Shown in pieces: positions 8,827 to 16,150 of a stretch of DNA of 64,000 nucleotides. This DNA comes from AC-32 sp963772975 (GTDB lineage: Bacteria > Actinomycetota > Thermoleophilia > Gaiellales > Gaiellaceae). How positions within the stretch are numbered: position 1 is the first letter of the stretch; every line of letters starts with the position of its first letter. The notes beneath the pieces are model-generated. The model worked only from the letters and a program-made list of their open reading frames with translations. It had not been told where the DNA came from and searched no databases. The stretch spans positions 496,001-560,000 of the forward strand of contig CAVYZH010000010.1 in the NCBI GenBank assembly GCA_963772975.1. Reading direction: 5' to 3'. A program made the translations under genes and the position numbers.

Positions 8827-9303
8827 TCACTCCAGCGCAAGGTCGGCGACCTCGGCCTCCGCGATCGACAGCAGGTCACCGGTTCGCAAGCGGACCGACT
8901 CGTCGTGGGTGCCTGCGTCGAGAACGATGAACGTGCTCTCGAACAGGCGCCGGTCAACGAGGACGCGGTCGAAGGCGCCGCCCATGGGCGGAACCGCGCC
9001 GAGCTCGAACTCGGGGTACGCGCCGACGAGCGTTTCCTCGGTTACGAGCTCGACCTCGGCCGTGTTGAGCGTGAAGCGCGCCTTCTCGAGGTCGAGCCGA
9101 TCCGAGGCGGCAATCACCGCACGCACGAAGCCGAACGGCGTGGTGAGAATCAGTGTCTTCGCAACCTGGTGCGGGTCGACGCCGAGCGCGCTCGCCTCGG
9201 CGAGCGCCGTCTCGGTGTGGTGGTGCGGGATCAGCTCGTACGCGACGTGCTCGCGCCTGAGGACCTCGATCAGCGCGTCTGCTGGTTGATGAGTGGTGAG
9301 CAC
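8827..9303 (-). CDS. YbaK/EbsC-type aminoacyl-tRNA deacylase
   Basis: The 158-residue product has the YbaK/ProRS-INS fold: an N-terminal helix (ADALIEVLRREHVAYEL), HHHTETALAEASALG, the conserved lysine in QVAKTLIL, and PPMGGAF with the C-terminal VLDAGTHDESVRLRTGDLL. Such proteins hydrolyse mischarged aminoacyl-tRNA (typically Cys- or Ala-tRNA-Pro), which protects translation fidelity. The start is the GTG at 9303, chosen because AGGAGG lies just upstream. It follows the 2TM gene by 32 bp and is probably co-transcribed with it. Confidence 0.85.
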   Translation of the reverse strand: MLTTHQPADALIEVLRREHVAYELIPHHHTETALAEASALGVDPHQVAKTLILTTPFGFVRAVIAASDRLDLEKARFTLNTAEVELVTEETLVGAYPEFELGAVPPMGGAFDRVLVDRRLFESTFIVLDAGTHDESVRLRTGDLLSIAEAEVADLALE

Positions 9304-9335
9304 GGAACCTCCTATGCGTCGACGGGTCTGGTCGC

Positions 9336-9644
9336 CTACCTCGGAATGAGCTGCTCCCTCGAACGGGCTGCGCGCCATTCGGCCCGGATCTGTTGCTCTC
9401 GTGCGTGCATGTCGCCGTTGTGAATCGACCAGCGGTAATGGGCGAAGAGAACCAGCGCCCACGAGGCGACCAAGAGGTAAGGCCACCAGATGCCGCCGTT
9501 CGCTCCTACCTCGATGATGGCGAACGTCGCGGTGACGACTGCGAAGAGGGACGCGTGCCGAAGCCAGAACCGCTTTGCCCGCCTCTGCGCCAACTCGCGT
9601 TCCGCAGCTTCGTATTCCTGAAGAGAGATCGCTGTCGTGCTCAT
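9336..9644 (-). CDS. 2TM-domain protein
   Basis: This 102-residue protein starts at ATG 9644, preceded by a GGAGG box 5 nt upstream. Residues about 22-55 form two membrane helices, marked by RFWLRHASLFAVVTATFAIIE and WWPYLLVASWALVLFAHY. This matches the 2TM domain (PF13239), which is often found alone or fused to histidine kinases. A charged C-terminal helix (HAREQQIRAEWRAARSREQ) follows. The role is unknown. It is the first gene of a likely two-gene operon with the tRNA deacylase downstream. Confidence 0.75.
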   Translation of the reverse strand: MSTTAISLQEYEAAERELAQRRAKRFWLRHASLFAVVTATFAIIEVGANGGIWWPYLLVASWALVLFAHYRWSIHNGDMHAREQQIRAEWRAARSREQLIPR

Positions 9645-9789
9645 CGTTGCCTCCTTTCTCCTTGACAAGCCTCGCCCGTCAGGCACGGGCTCGCATCGGG
9701 GCAATCACCGCGCCCGGCTGCGGCAAATCCGTAGCGGGATCAGGTCTGACGAGTACGCGTCCTGTCGGGCGCTCCCGCCCGGGGCCGGA

Positions 9790-11475
9790 TCAGCGAAGGC
9801 CTTCGATCCGCCCTTCCGGATCGACGTCCACTCGCAGGGCGGCCGGGTCGGCCGGCAGCCCCGGCATCGTCTGCATCGCTCCGCTGACGGCGACGATCCA
9901 ACCCGCCCCGGTGTACGGTCGGAGCTCCCGGATCGGGAACGTGTAGCCGGCCGGGGCCCCCGGGAGCGTCGGGTCGTGCGATAGGGAGAGGTGCGTCTTG
10001 GCGATGCAGACCGGGAGGCCGGCGAGACCGAGCGATTCGAGGCGCTCGGCCTGAGCGGCGGCCTCGGGTGACAGCTCGATCCTCGCGGCTCCGTAGAGGC
10101 GTGTGGCGATCGCTTCCAGCTTGGCCGGAATCGACGCCTCGAGCGGATAGAGGTAATGGACCGGCTCGGGCCGCTCGGCCGCTTCCGCGACTGCCTCTGC
10201 AAGCTCGAGCGCACCGCTGCCGCCGCGCTCGTAACCGTCGTTGATCTCGGCTGCGACGGCACCGGCTTCGAGCGCCAAGCTTCGGACGGCGGCCAGCTCT
10301 GCGTCGTCGTCCCCCGGGAAACGGTTGACGGCCACGACGCTGGTGACACCGAATTCGCGCACGATTGCGATGTGCGCGGCCAGGTTCTCGGCGCCGCGTT
10401 CGATCGCCGCGAGCCCGCCTCGGGGATCTCCCCCGTGGTGCTTCAGGGCCTGTGTCGTCGCGACGAGCACGACCGCGCTCGGCGCGAGGCCGCTAAGGCG
10501 GCAGGCGATGTCGACGAACTTCTCGAAGCCCATTTCGGCGCCGAATCCGCCTTCGGTCACGACGTAATCGCCGAGCTTGAGGCCGAGCCGGTCGCCGATC
10601 AGCGAGCTGTTGCCGTGCGCGATGTTCGCGAAGGGGCCGCAGTGGACGAGCGCCGGCTGTCCCTCGATCGTCTGGACGAGGTTCGGCTTCAGCGCATCGG
10701 TCAGCAGCGCGGCCATCGCGCCGGCGCCGCCGAGCTGCTCGGCGGTCACGGGCTCGCCTTCGAATGTCGAGCCGACCGTGATCGCGCCGAGTCGGCTGCG
10801 GAGGTCGGCGTGGTCGGACGCGACGGCGACGATTGCCATCACCTCCGACGCGGCAGTGATGTCGAAGCCGGTCTCGCGCGGCGTGCCGTTGGTGCGGCCG
10901 CCGAGACCGACCACGACCTCGCGCAGGGCTCGGTCGTCCATGTCCAGGCAGCGACGCCAGGAAATCGAGTGGGGGTCCAAACCGAGCTCGTTCCCGTGCA
11001 GCAGGTGCGCCTCGACCATCGCCGCGAGCAGGTTGTTCGCGGCGCCGATCGCGTGGATGTCCCCGGTGAAGTGGAGATTGATGAATTCCTTCGGCACGAC
11101 CTGGGCCCTCCCGCCGCCGGTGCCGCCGCCCTTGATCCCGAAGACGGGGCCGAGAGAGGGCTCGCGCAGGCAGAGAACCGGGCGCTTACCCATTCGCCCC
11201 AGCGCCTGGACGAGCGAGATTGCCGTGGTGGTCTTGCCCTCCCCGGCCTTGGTCGGCGTCACCGCCGTGACGCACACGAGCTTCCCGTCGGGCTGGTCCC
11301 GAAGCCGGTCGAGCGCCGCCAGCTCGATCTTGGCGGCAAACCGGCCGTACGGCTGGATTTCCTCGGGGAGTAACCCGAGGTCGGCGGCAAGCTCCGGAAT
11401 CGGAGTGCGCGCGATCTCGATCTCAGGGGCGAGCTCCACGCTTCCGAGCTTGGCCGCTGCCTGCTCGTGCACCAT
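9790..11475 (-). CDS. fhs: Formate-tetrahydrofolate ligase
   Basis: Fhs activates formate with ATP to give 10-formyl-THF, the entry of formate into one-carbon metabolism. With the ATG at 11475 the product is 561 residues, the usual family length. The P-loop TPTKAGEGKTTT is at residues 73-84, and GIKGGGTGGGRAQVVP, FTGDIHAIGAANNL, VTEGGFGAEMGFEKF and the C-terminal TGAGWIVAVSGAMQTMPGLP are all typical. Upstream in-frame sequence to 11727 overlaps the divergent malic-enzyme gene and is not needed. The substrate formate could come from the NAD-FDH/nitrilase region at 51-53 kb or from H2/CO2 metabolism, but that link is inference. Confidence 0.95.
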   Translation of the reverse strand: MVHEQAAAKLGSVELAPEIEIARTPIPELAADLGLLPEEIQPYGRFAAKIELAALDRLRDQPDGKLVCVTAVTPTKAGEGKTTTAISLVQALGRMGKRPVLCLREPSLGPVFGIKGGGTGGGRAQVVPKEFINLHFTGDIHAIGAANNLLAAMVEAHLLHGNELGLDPHSISWRRCLDMDDRALREVVVGLGGRTNGTPRETGFDITAASEVMAIVAVASDHADLRSRLGAITVGSTFEGEPVTAEQLGGAGAMAALLTDALKPNLVQTIEGQPALVHCGPFANIAHGNSSLIGDRLGLKLGDYVVTEGGFGAEMGFEKFVDIACRLSGLAPSAVVLVATTQALKHHGGDPRGGLAAIERGAENLAAHIAIVREFGVTSVVAVNRFPGDDDAELAAVRSLALEAGAVAAEINDGYERGGSGALELAEAVAEAAERPEPVHYLYPLEASIPAKLEAIATRLYGAARIELSPEAAAQAERLESLGLAGLPVCIAKTHLSLSHDPTLPGAPAGYTFPIRELRPYTGAGWIVAVSGAMQTMPGLPADPAALRVDVDPEGRIEGLR

Positions 11476-11569
11476 CGGTGCGAACGCGGAACCCGCTACG
11501 GGAAAGCCGCAGCGGCCTTCCGTAGTGGCGCGGATGTGTGCATCGGCCACGAAGCGAAAAGCTAGGTTC

Positions 11570-13009
11570 GTGAGCTCAACCGCTCCGCATCCGTCCGCCT
11601 CTTTCAGCGCAAGCCTCCGCGTCCACCTCGACAACGAGCCCGGATCCTTCGCGCGGCTGGCCCGTGCGATCGGCGCTGCGGGCGGCCTCCTCGGTGCAAT
11701 CGACCTCGTCAGGGTCGAGCACGGCAAGAAGGTCCGGGACGTGACGGTGCTCGCCGCCGACGACGCTCACATCGCCCGCATCGTCGACGCGGTGCACGCG
11801 CTCCCCGGGATCGAGGTCGAGCACGTCTCCGATCGAACGTTCCTACTCCACCTGGGCGGCAAGCTCGAGGTGGCGGCGAAGTCTCCGCTGAAGACGCGCG
11901 ACGACCTCTCGATGGCCTATACGCCGGGCGTTGCGCGCGTCTCGAGGGCGATCGCGGACGACCCGGAGAAGGTCTGGAACCTGACGATCAAACAGAACGC
12001 CGTCGCAGTCGTCACCGACGGCACCGCGGTTCTCGGGCTCGGCGACATCGGGCCGGAGGCTGCGCTGCCCGTGATGGAAGGGAAGGCCATCCTCTTCAAG
12101 GAATTCGGCGGCATCGACGCCTGGCCCGTCTGCCTCGCCACGAAGGATCCCGACGAGATCGTCCGCACGGTCGAGCTCCTGGCGCCGGTCTATGGAGGTA
12201 TCAACCTGGAGGACATCTCTGCGCCCCGCTGCTTCGAGGTCGAAGCGCGCCTGCGCGAGGAACTCGACATCCCTGTCTTCCACGACGACCAGCACGGGAC
12301 GGCGATCGTCGTCCTCGCGGCGCTCCTGAACGCGCTACGCGTCGTCGACAAGGCGCTCGGTGACATTCGGATCGTGATCACGGGTGCGGGCGCCGCCGGC
12401 TCGGCGACCGCGCGCATGCTGCTCGCAGCAGGGGCGGGTGAGGTGCTCTGCGCCGATCGGCACGGCCTTCTCCACCCCGGGCGAGAGGGGCTCGACACGT
12501 TCAAGCGCGAGCTGGCCGCGGAGACGAATCCCGGCGGCGTGAAAGGCTCGGCCGACGAGGCACTCGCCGGAGCGGACGTCTACATCGGCCTCTCGAGCCC
12601 CGGCGCGGTCAGCGTCGAGGGCATTCGCTCAATGGCGCCCGACCCGATCGTCTTCGCGATGGCGAACCCGAACCCCGAGGTTGTGCCGGAGGAGATCGAG
12701 GAGGTGGTCGCGGTGCTCGGAACGGGCCGATCGGACTATCCAAACCAGATCAACAACGTGCTCGCCTTCCCGGGTGTCTTCCGGGGGGCGCTCGACGTGC
12801 GCGCCAGCGCGATCACGCGCGAGATGGAGCTCGCCGCCGCGCACGCGCTGGCGGATGTGGTCGACGCCGAGCACCTGGCGGCCGACTACGTGCTGCCGAG
12901 CGTCTTCGACCGGACCGTCGCGCCCGCCGTCGCGGCTGCCGTCGTGCGGGCCGCCGAGGAGAGCGGCGTGGCCCGGCGCCGGCGGACACCCATGCCCGCC
13001 GGCGCCTAG
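11570..13009 (+). CDS. NAD(P)-dependent malic enzyme with N-terminal ACT domain
   Basis: The 479-residue product decarboxylates malate to pyruvate with reduction of NAD(P)+. Residues about 15-85 form an ACT-like regulatory domain (RVHLDNEPGSFARLARAIG). The catalytic part starts with LKTRDDLSMAYTPGVARVS and includes NAVAVVTDGTAVLGLGDIG, GGINLEDISAP, the metal-binding VFHDDQHGTAIV and the nucleotide-binding VITGAGAAGSATARMLL. MANPNPEV and NNVLAFPGVFRGALD complete the signature. The start is the GTG at 11570, since upstream frame-2 sequence is antisense to fhs. ACT domains on malic enzymes usually mediate allosteric control. The 94-bp gap to fhs holds both divergent promoters. Confidence 0.93.
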   Translation: MSSTAPHPSASFSASLRVHLDNEPGSFARLARAIGAAGGLLGAIDLVRVEHGKKVRDVTVLAADDAHIARIVDAVHALPGIEVEHVSDRTFLLHLGGKLEVAAKSPLKTRDDLSMAYTPGVARVSRAIADDPEKVWNLTIKQNAVAVVTDGTAVLGLGDIGPEAALPVMEGKAILFKEFGGIDAWPVCLATKDPDEIVRTVELLAPVYGGINLEDISAPRCFEVEARLREELDIPVFHDDQHGTAIVVLAALLNALRVVDKALGDIRIVITGAGAAGSATARMLLAAGAGEVLCADRHGLLHPGREGLDTFKRELAAETNPGGVKGSADEALAGADVYIGLSSPGAVSVEGIRSMAPDPIVFAMANPNPEVVPEEIEEVVAVLGTGRSDYPNQINNVLAFPGVFRGALDVRASAITREMELAAAHALADVVDAEHLAADYVLPSVFDRTVAPAVAAAVVRAAEESGVARRRRTPMPAGA

Positions 13010-13022
13010 AGCGCTGCGGCTC

Positions 13023-13466
13023 TCACGCGGCGAGAGCCCGCGCGATGTCGAGTGTCGAGAGCACGCCGACCGGCCGCTTCGAGTCGCGGGCGACGACGAC
13101 GAGATGCGTCACCTCGTGCTCGCTCATCAGCTGCGCGGCGTGCTGCAGCGTGTCCTCGGCCGCGATCGTCAGGGCTGGTGTCACGGCCGTCCCTCCCGCG
13201 GTGAGGTCCTCGAGCTCGCCGCCGACCGTCGCCTGCACGAGGTCGAGGTCGGAGACGACGCCCCAGAGGCCCGGCCCGTCCACGTCGTCGTTGTCCTCGC
13301 CATAGGCGACGACAGCGTGGATCCGGTAGAGGGACATCATCCGGGCGACGTCGCGGAGCGACGTTTCCAGCGGGCAGGTGAGTACGCCCGGGTGCATTGC
13401 CTCCGAAACCTCGATCTCGGCCAGGCCGCGGTGCTCGGTGCCCCGTTCCAGCATCAACTCGCTCAT
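13023..13466 (-). CDS. CBS-domain pair protein
   Basis: The 147-residue product consists of two CBS motifs: VSEAMHPGVLTCPLETSLRDVARMM with GLWGVVSDLDLVQA, and VTPALTIAAEDTLQHAAQLM with RPVGVLSTLDIARALA. Such pairs bind adenosine nucleotides and act as energy sensors. The ATG at 13466 is supported by an AAGGAGGTGACC box directly upstream; longer in-frame sequence lacks such a site. It lies just downstream of, and convergent with, the malic enzyme gene. No partner domain is present, so it would act on another protein. Confidence 0.85.
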   Translation of the reverse strand: MSELMLERGTEHRGLAEIEVSEAMHPGVLTCPLETSLRDVARMMSLYRIHAVVAYGEDNDDVDGPGLWGVVSDLDLVQATVGGELEDLTAGGTAVTPALTIAAEDTLQHAAQLMSEHEVTHLVVVARDSKRPVGVLSTLDIARALAA

Positions 13467-13564
13467 GGTCACCTCCTTGTCGTGACCAGTGTCGCGCGCG
13501 CCTGCCACGAGGGCATCCGAAGAACGGCGTACGAACGATCAGGCCTCTCCCCGATGGCCGGCGC

Positions 13565-14596
13565 TCAGCAGATGCGGGGGAGCGGATCGCCGACGAGCAT
13601 GTCGACGATCCTGCTGCCGCCGAAGGCGGTGTCCAGCAGGACGAGGCCTTCGGGCTCGGTGCGGACCTCGCCGACGAGCGCGGCCTCCGCGCCGAGCGGA
13701 TGCGAGCGCAGTCGCTCGAGCGCGTCGCCGGCCGCCTCCGGCGCGACGACCGCGACGAGCTTGCCCTCGTTCGCGACGTAGAGCGGGTCGATGCCGAGGA
13801 TCTCGCAGGCTCCGACGACCTCACGCCGGAGCGGCAGCGCGGTCTCCTCGAGGCAGACCGCGAGTGACGTCTCGCGCGCGAGCTCGTTCAGCGCCGTAGC
13901 CAGGCCGCCGCGCGTCGGGTCGCGCAGCCAGCGCACCGCCTCTCCGAGCTCGAGGAGCGACGCGGCCAGCTCGTGCACCGGCGCCGTGTCGCTCTCGAGC
14001 TCCACCTCGAGCGCGAGCTCACCACGGGCGACCATCACGGCCATGCCGTGGTCGCCGAGGGTGCCCGAGACGAGCACCCGGTCGCCGGCCAGGACGCGGC
14101 CGGCGCCGAGCCGCACGCCCGAGCCGACCAAGCCGATCCCGGCCGTGTTGATGTAGAGCCCGTCCGCCTTGCCGCGCTCGACGACCTTCGTGTCGCCGGT
14201 CGCGACGACCACTCCGGCGGCCTCCGCGGCACGCGCCATCGAGGCGGCGAGCCGGCGCAGCCGTGCCACCTCGAAGCCCTCCTCGACCACGAACCCGGCA
14301 GAGAGCACGAGCGGCCGTGCGCCGGCGACGGCCAGATCGTTGACCGTCCCGTTGACCGCGAGCTCGCCGATGTCGCCGCCGGGGAACTCGAGCGGCTTGA
14401 CGACGTACGAGTCGGTCGTGAACGCGAGCCGCGAGCCGTTCAGCTCGAGCAGCGCCGAGTCCCCGAGCGGGTCGAGCAGCGGGTTGCCGAGCTCCTCGAG
14501 GAAGAGCCCTTCGACGAGCGCGCGTGAGGCCTTGCCCCCGGAACCGTGCGCGAGCGTGACGAGCTCGTCGCGGAGCCGCGGCCTGCGTTGACTCAC
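13565..14596 (-). CDS. hypE: Hydrogenase maturation protein HypE
   Basis: HypE dehydrates the thiocarbamate that HypF puts on its C-terminal cysteine, giving the cyanide ligand of the [NiFe] centre. The 343-residue product ends in PLPRIC, the required invariant C-terminal cysteine. AHGSGGKAS near the start, DSYVVKPLEFPGGDIG, NGTVNDLAVAGA and RDPTRGGLATALNE are typical of the PurM/AIR-synthase fold. The GTG at 14596 overlaps the hypD stop by 4 nt (GTGA), indicating translational coupling. It is the last gene of the minus-strand hypF-C-C2-D-E operon. Confidence 0.95.
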   Translation of the reverse strand: MSQRRPRLRDELVTLAHGSGGKASRALVEGLFLEELGNPLLDPLGDSALLELNGSRLAFTTDSYVVKPLEFPGGDIGELAVNGTVNDLAVAGARPLVLSAGFVVEEGFEVARLRRLAASMARAAEAAGVVVATGDTKVVERGKADGLYINTAGIGLVGSGVRLGAGRVLAGDRVLVSGTLGDHGMAVMVARGELALEVELESDTAPVHELAASLLELGEAVRWLRDPTRGGLATALNELARETSLAVCLEETALPLRREVVGACEILGIDPLYVANEGKLVAVVAPEAAGDALERLRSHPLGAEAALVGEVRTEPEGLVLLDTAFGGSRIVDMLVGDPLPRIC

Positions 14597-15699
14597 GCGG
14601 GCACGGACAGGCGGCCGTAGTTGTAGTAGGCCGCGCAGGCGCCTTCGCTCGAGACCATGCAGGTGCCGATCGGTCGCTCGGGCGTGCAGGCGGTGCCAAA
14701 CACCCGGCATTCCCACGGCTTGATTGCGCCGATCAGAACCTCGCCGCACTGGCACGCCTTCGGGTCCTCGACGCGGTCGCCCGGAAGCACGAAGCGGGCC
14801 TCCGCGTCCCAGTCGGCGAGCTCGGGCCGCAGCTTCAGCGCGCTCTGCTCGATCCAACCGAGCCCGCGCCACTCGAAGGTCTCCCGCAGCTCCATCGTCT
14901 CCTCGAGCGCCGCGAGCGCGCGCGGGTTGCCGTCCCGCCGCACGACGCGCGTGTACTGATTCTCGACCTCGCAGCGCCCCTCGCGGAGCTGGCGCAGGAG
15001 CATCACGACCGCGTGCAGGATGTCGAGCGGCTCGAACGCGGTCACGACCACCGGCTTGCCGTACTCCTCGACGATGAAGTCGTACGGCCGCGTGCCGATC
15101 ACCGTCGAGACGTGGCCGGGAGCGATGAACGCCTCCAGCTTCAGGCCCGGCGAGTCGAGGATCGCGCGCAGCGGCGGCGCGATCGTGACGTGGTTGCAGA
15201 AGGCCGAGAAGTTGCGGATGCCCTCGGTCCGGGCGCGCAGCAGCGTGAGCGCCGTCGCGGGAGCCGTCGTCTCGAAGCCGATCGCGAAGAAGACCACCTC
15301 GCGCTCGGGGTTGCGGCGCGCGAGCTCGAGCGCGTCGAGCGGCGAGTAGACCATGCGGACGTCTGCGCCACGCGCCTTCGCCTCGAGCAGCGAGCCGCGA
15401 CCGCCGGGGACACGCAGCATGTCGCCGAAGGTCGTGAAGATCACCTCCGGCCGCTCGGCGAGCGCGATCGCATCGTCGACCCGCCCCATCGGGATCACGC
15501 AGACCGGGCAGCCGGGCCCGTGGACGAAGTCGACCTCGTCGGGCACGAGCTGCTCGATGCCGTGCTTGTAGATCGAGTGCGTGTGACCCCCGCAGACCTC
15601 CATGATCTTCACCTCGTGGCCAGGCTCGGCCAGCGTCTGGAGCTCGTGCGAGAGCTTCTGCGCCAGCTCGCCGTCGCGGAACTCGTCGAGGTACTTCAC
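14593..15699 (-). CDS. hypD: Hydrogenase maturation protein HypD
   Basis: HypD is the [4Fe-4S] scaffold where Fe(CN)2CO is assembled with HypC. The 368-residue product carries all conserved cysteine motifs: MEVCGGHTHSIYKHG, HGPGCPVCVIP, the GFETT segment, and the C-terminal cluster ligands in CQCGEVL and ECRVFGTAC. Length and order match the family. It overlaps the small HypC-like gene by ATGA and hypE by GTGA, so all five hyp genes here appear to be one transcript. Confidence 0.96.
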   Translation of the reverse strand: MKYLDEFRDGELAQKLSHELQTLAEPGHEVKIMEVCGGHTHSIYKHGIEQLVPDEVDFVHGPGCPVCVIPMGRVDDAIALAERPEVIFTTFGDMLRVPGGRGSLLEAKARGADVRMVYSPLDALELARRNPEREVVFFAIGFETTAPATALTLLRARTEGIRNFSAFCNHVTIAPPLRAILDSPGLKLEAFIAPGHVSTVIGTRPYDFIVEEYGKPVVVTAFEPLDILHAVVMLLRQLREGRCEVENQYTRVVRRDGNPRALAALEETMELRETFEWRGLGWIEQSALKLRPELADWDAEARFVLPGDRVEDPKACQCGEVLIGAIKPWECRVFGTACTPERPIGTCMVSSEGACAAYYNYGRLSVPA

Positions 15700-15887
15700 G
15701 ACAGCTTCTCGAGGGCGATGCCCGCGTGACAGAGGAGCGTGTCACCCGGCTCGACGGGCTCGACGAGCTCGATCCCGACGCGCTCGCGGTTGCCGTCGAG
15801 CTCGACGGTCGCGTTGGAGCCGTCCACCGCGACGACGCGGGCGGCGACCGCCTCGTCCGAGCAGGTGATGCAGTGCTCGGGCTTCAC
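15696..15887 (-). CDS. HypC/HupF-family chaperone, short variant
   Basis: This 63-residue protein has the HypC beta-barrel pattern (VAARVVAVDGSNATVEL, VEPGDTLLCHAGIALEKL). Its N-terminus reads MKPEHCITCSDEA instead of the canonical MCLGIP, so Cys is at position 6 and again at 9. It begins with ATGA overlap to the canonical hypC and ends in ATGA overlap to hypD. The two tandem HypC-like proteins may serve different steps or hydrogenase subunits, or one may carry iron and CO2 to HypD. That division of labour is inference. Confidence 0.85.
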   Translation of the reverse strand: MKPEHCITCSDEAVAARVVAVDGSNATVELDGNRERVGIELVEPVEPGDTLLCHAGIALEKLS

Positions 15888-16150
15888 GTGGCCGCGCTCT
15901 CGCGGATCTCGCGCAGCTCCTGCTCGTAGGCCTCGCCCATCTGCTCGAGGAGCTCGAGCGTCTCGCGCGCCTGTTCCTCATCGATCCGCGAGAGCGCGAA
16001 GCCGACGTGCACGAGTACCCAGTCGTCCACCCGCGCCTCGGGGCAGAGCGCAACCGAGACGTCGCGGCGCACGCCGGAGATCTCGGCCTTGGCGATGCCC
16101 AAGTCGGCATCGACGAGCTCGACGATCTGGGCCGGGATCCCTAGGCACAT
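15884..16150 (-). CDS. hypC: Hydrogenase maturation chaperone HypC
   Basis: The 88-residue protein begins MCLGIPAQIVELV, the signature in which Cys2 binds HypD and the hydrogenase large-subunit precursor. AEISGVRRDVSVALCPE and DDWVLVHVGFALSRIDEEQA complete the family pattern. It overlaps hypF by 10 nt upstream and the second HypC-like gene by 4 nt downstream. The C-terminal helix (ETLELLEQMGEAYEQELREI) is a little longer than in E. coli HypC. Confidence 0.95.
   Translation of the reverse strand: MCLGIPAQIVELVDADLGIAKAEISGVRRDVSVALCPEARVDDWVLVHVGFALSRIDEEQARETLELLEQMGEAYEQELREIRESAAT

Noticed and set aside
12353..12367. CTCGGTGACATTC resembles the 29-bp repeat core
   Set aside because: It lacks one G, diverges after 13 bases and lies in the middle of the malic-enzyme gene, so it is chance similarity.
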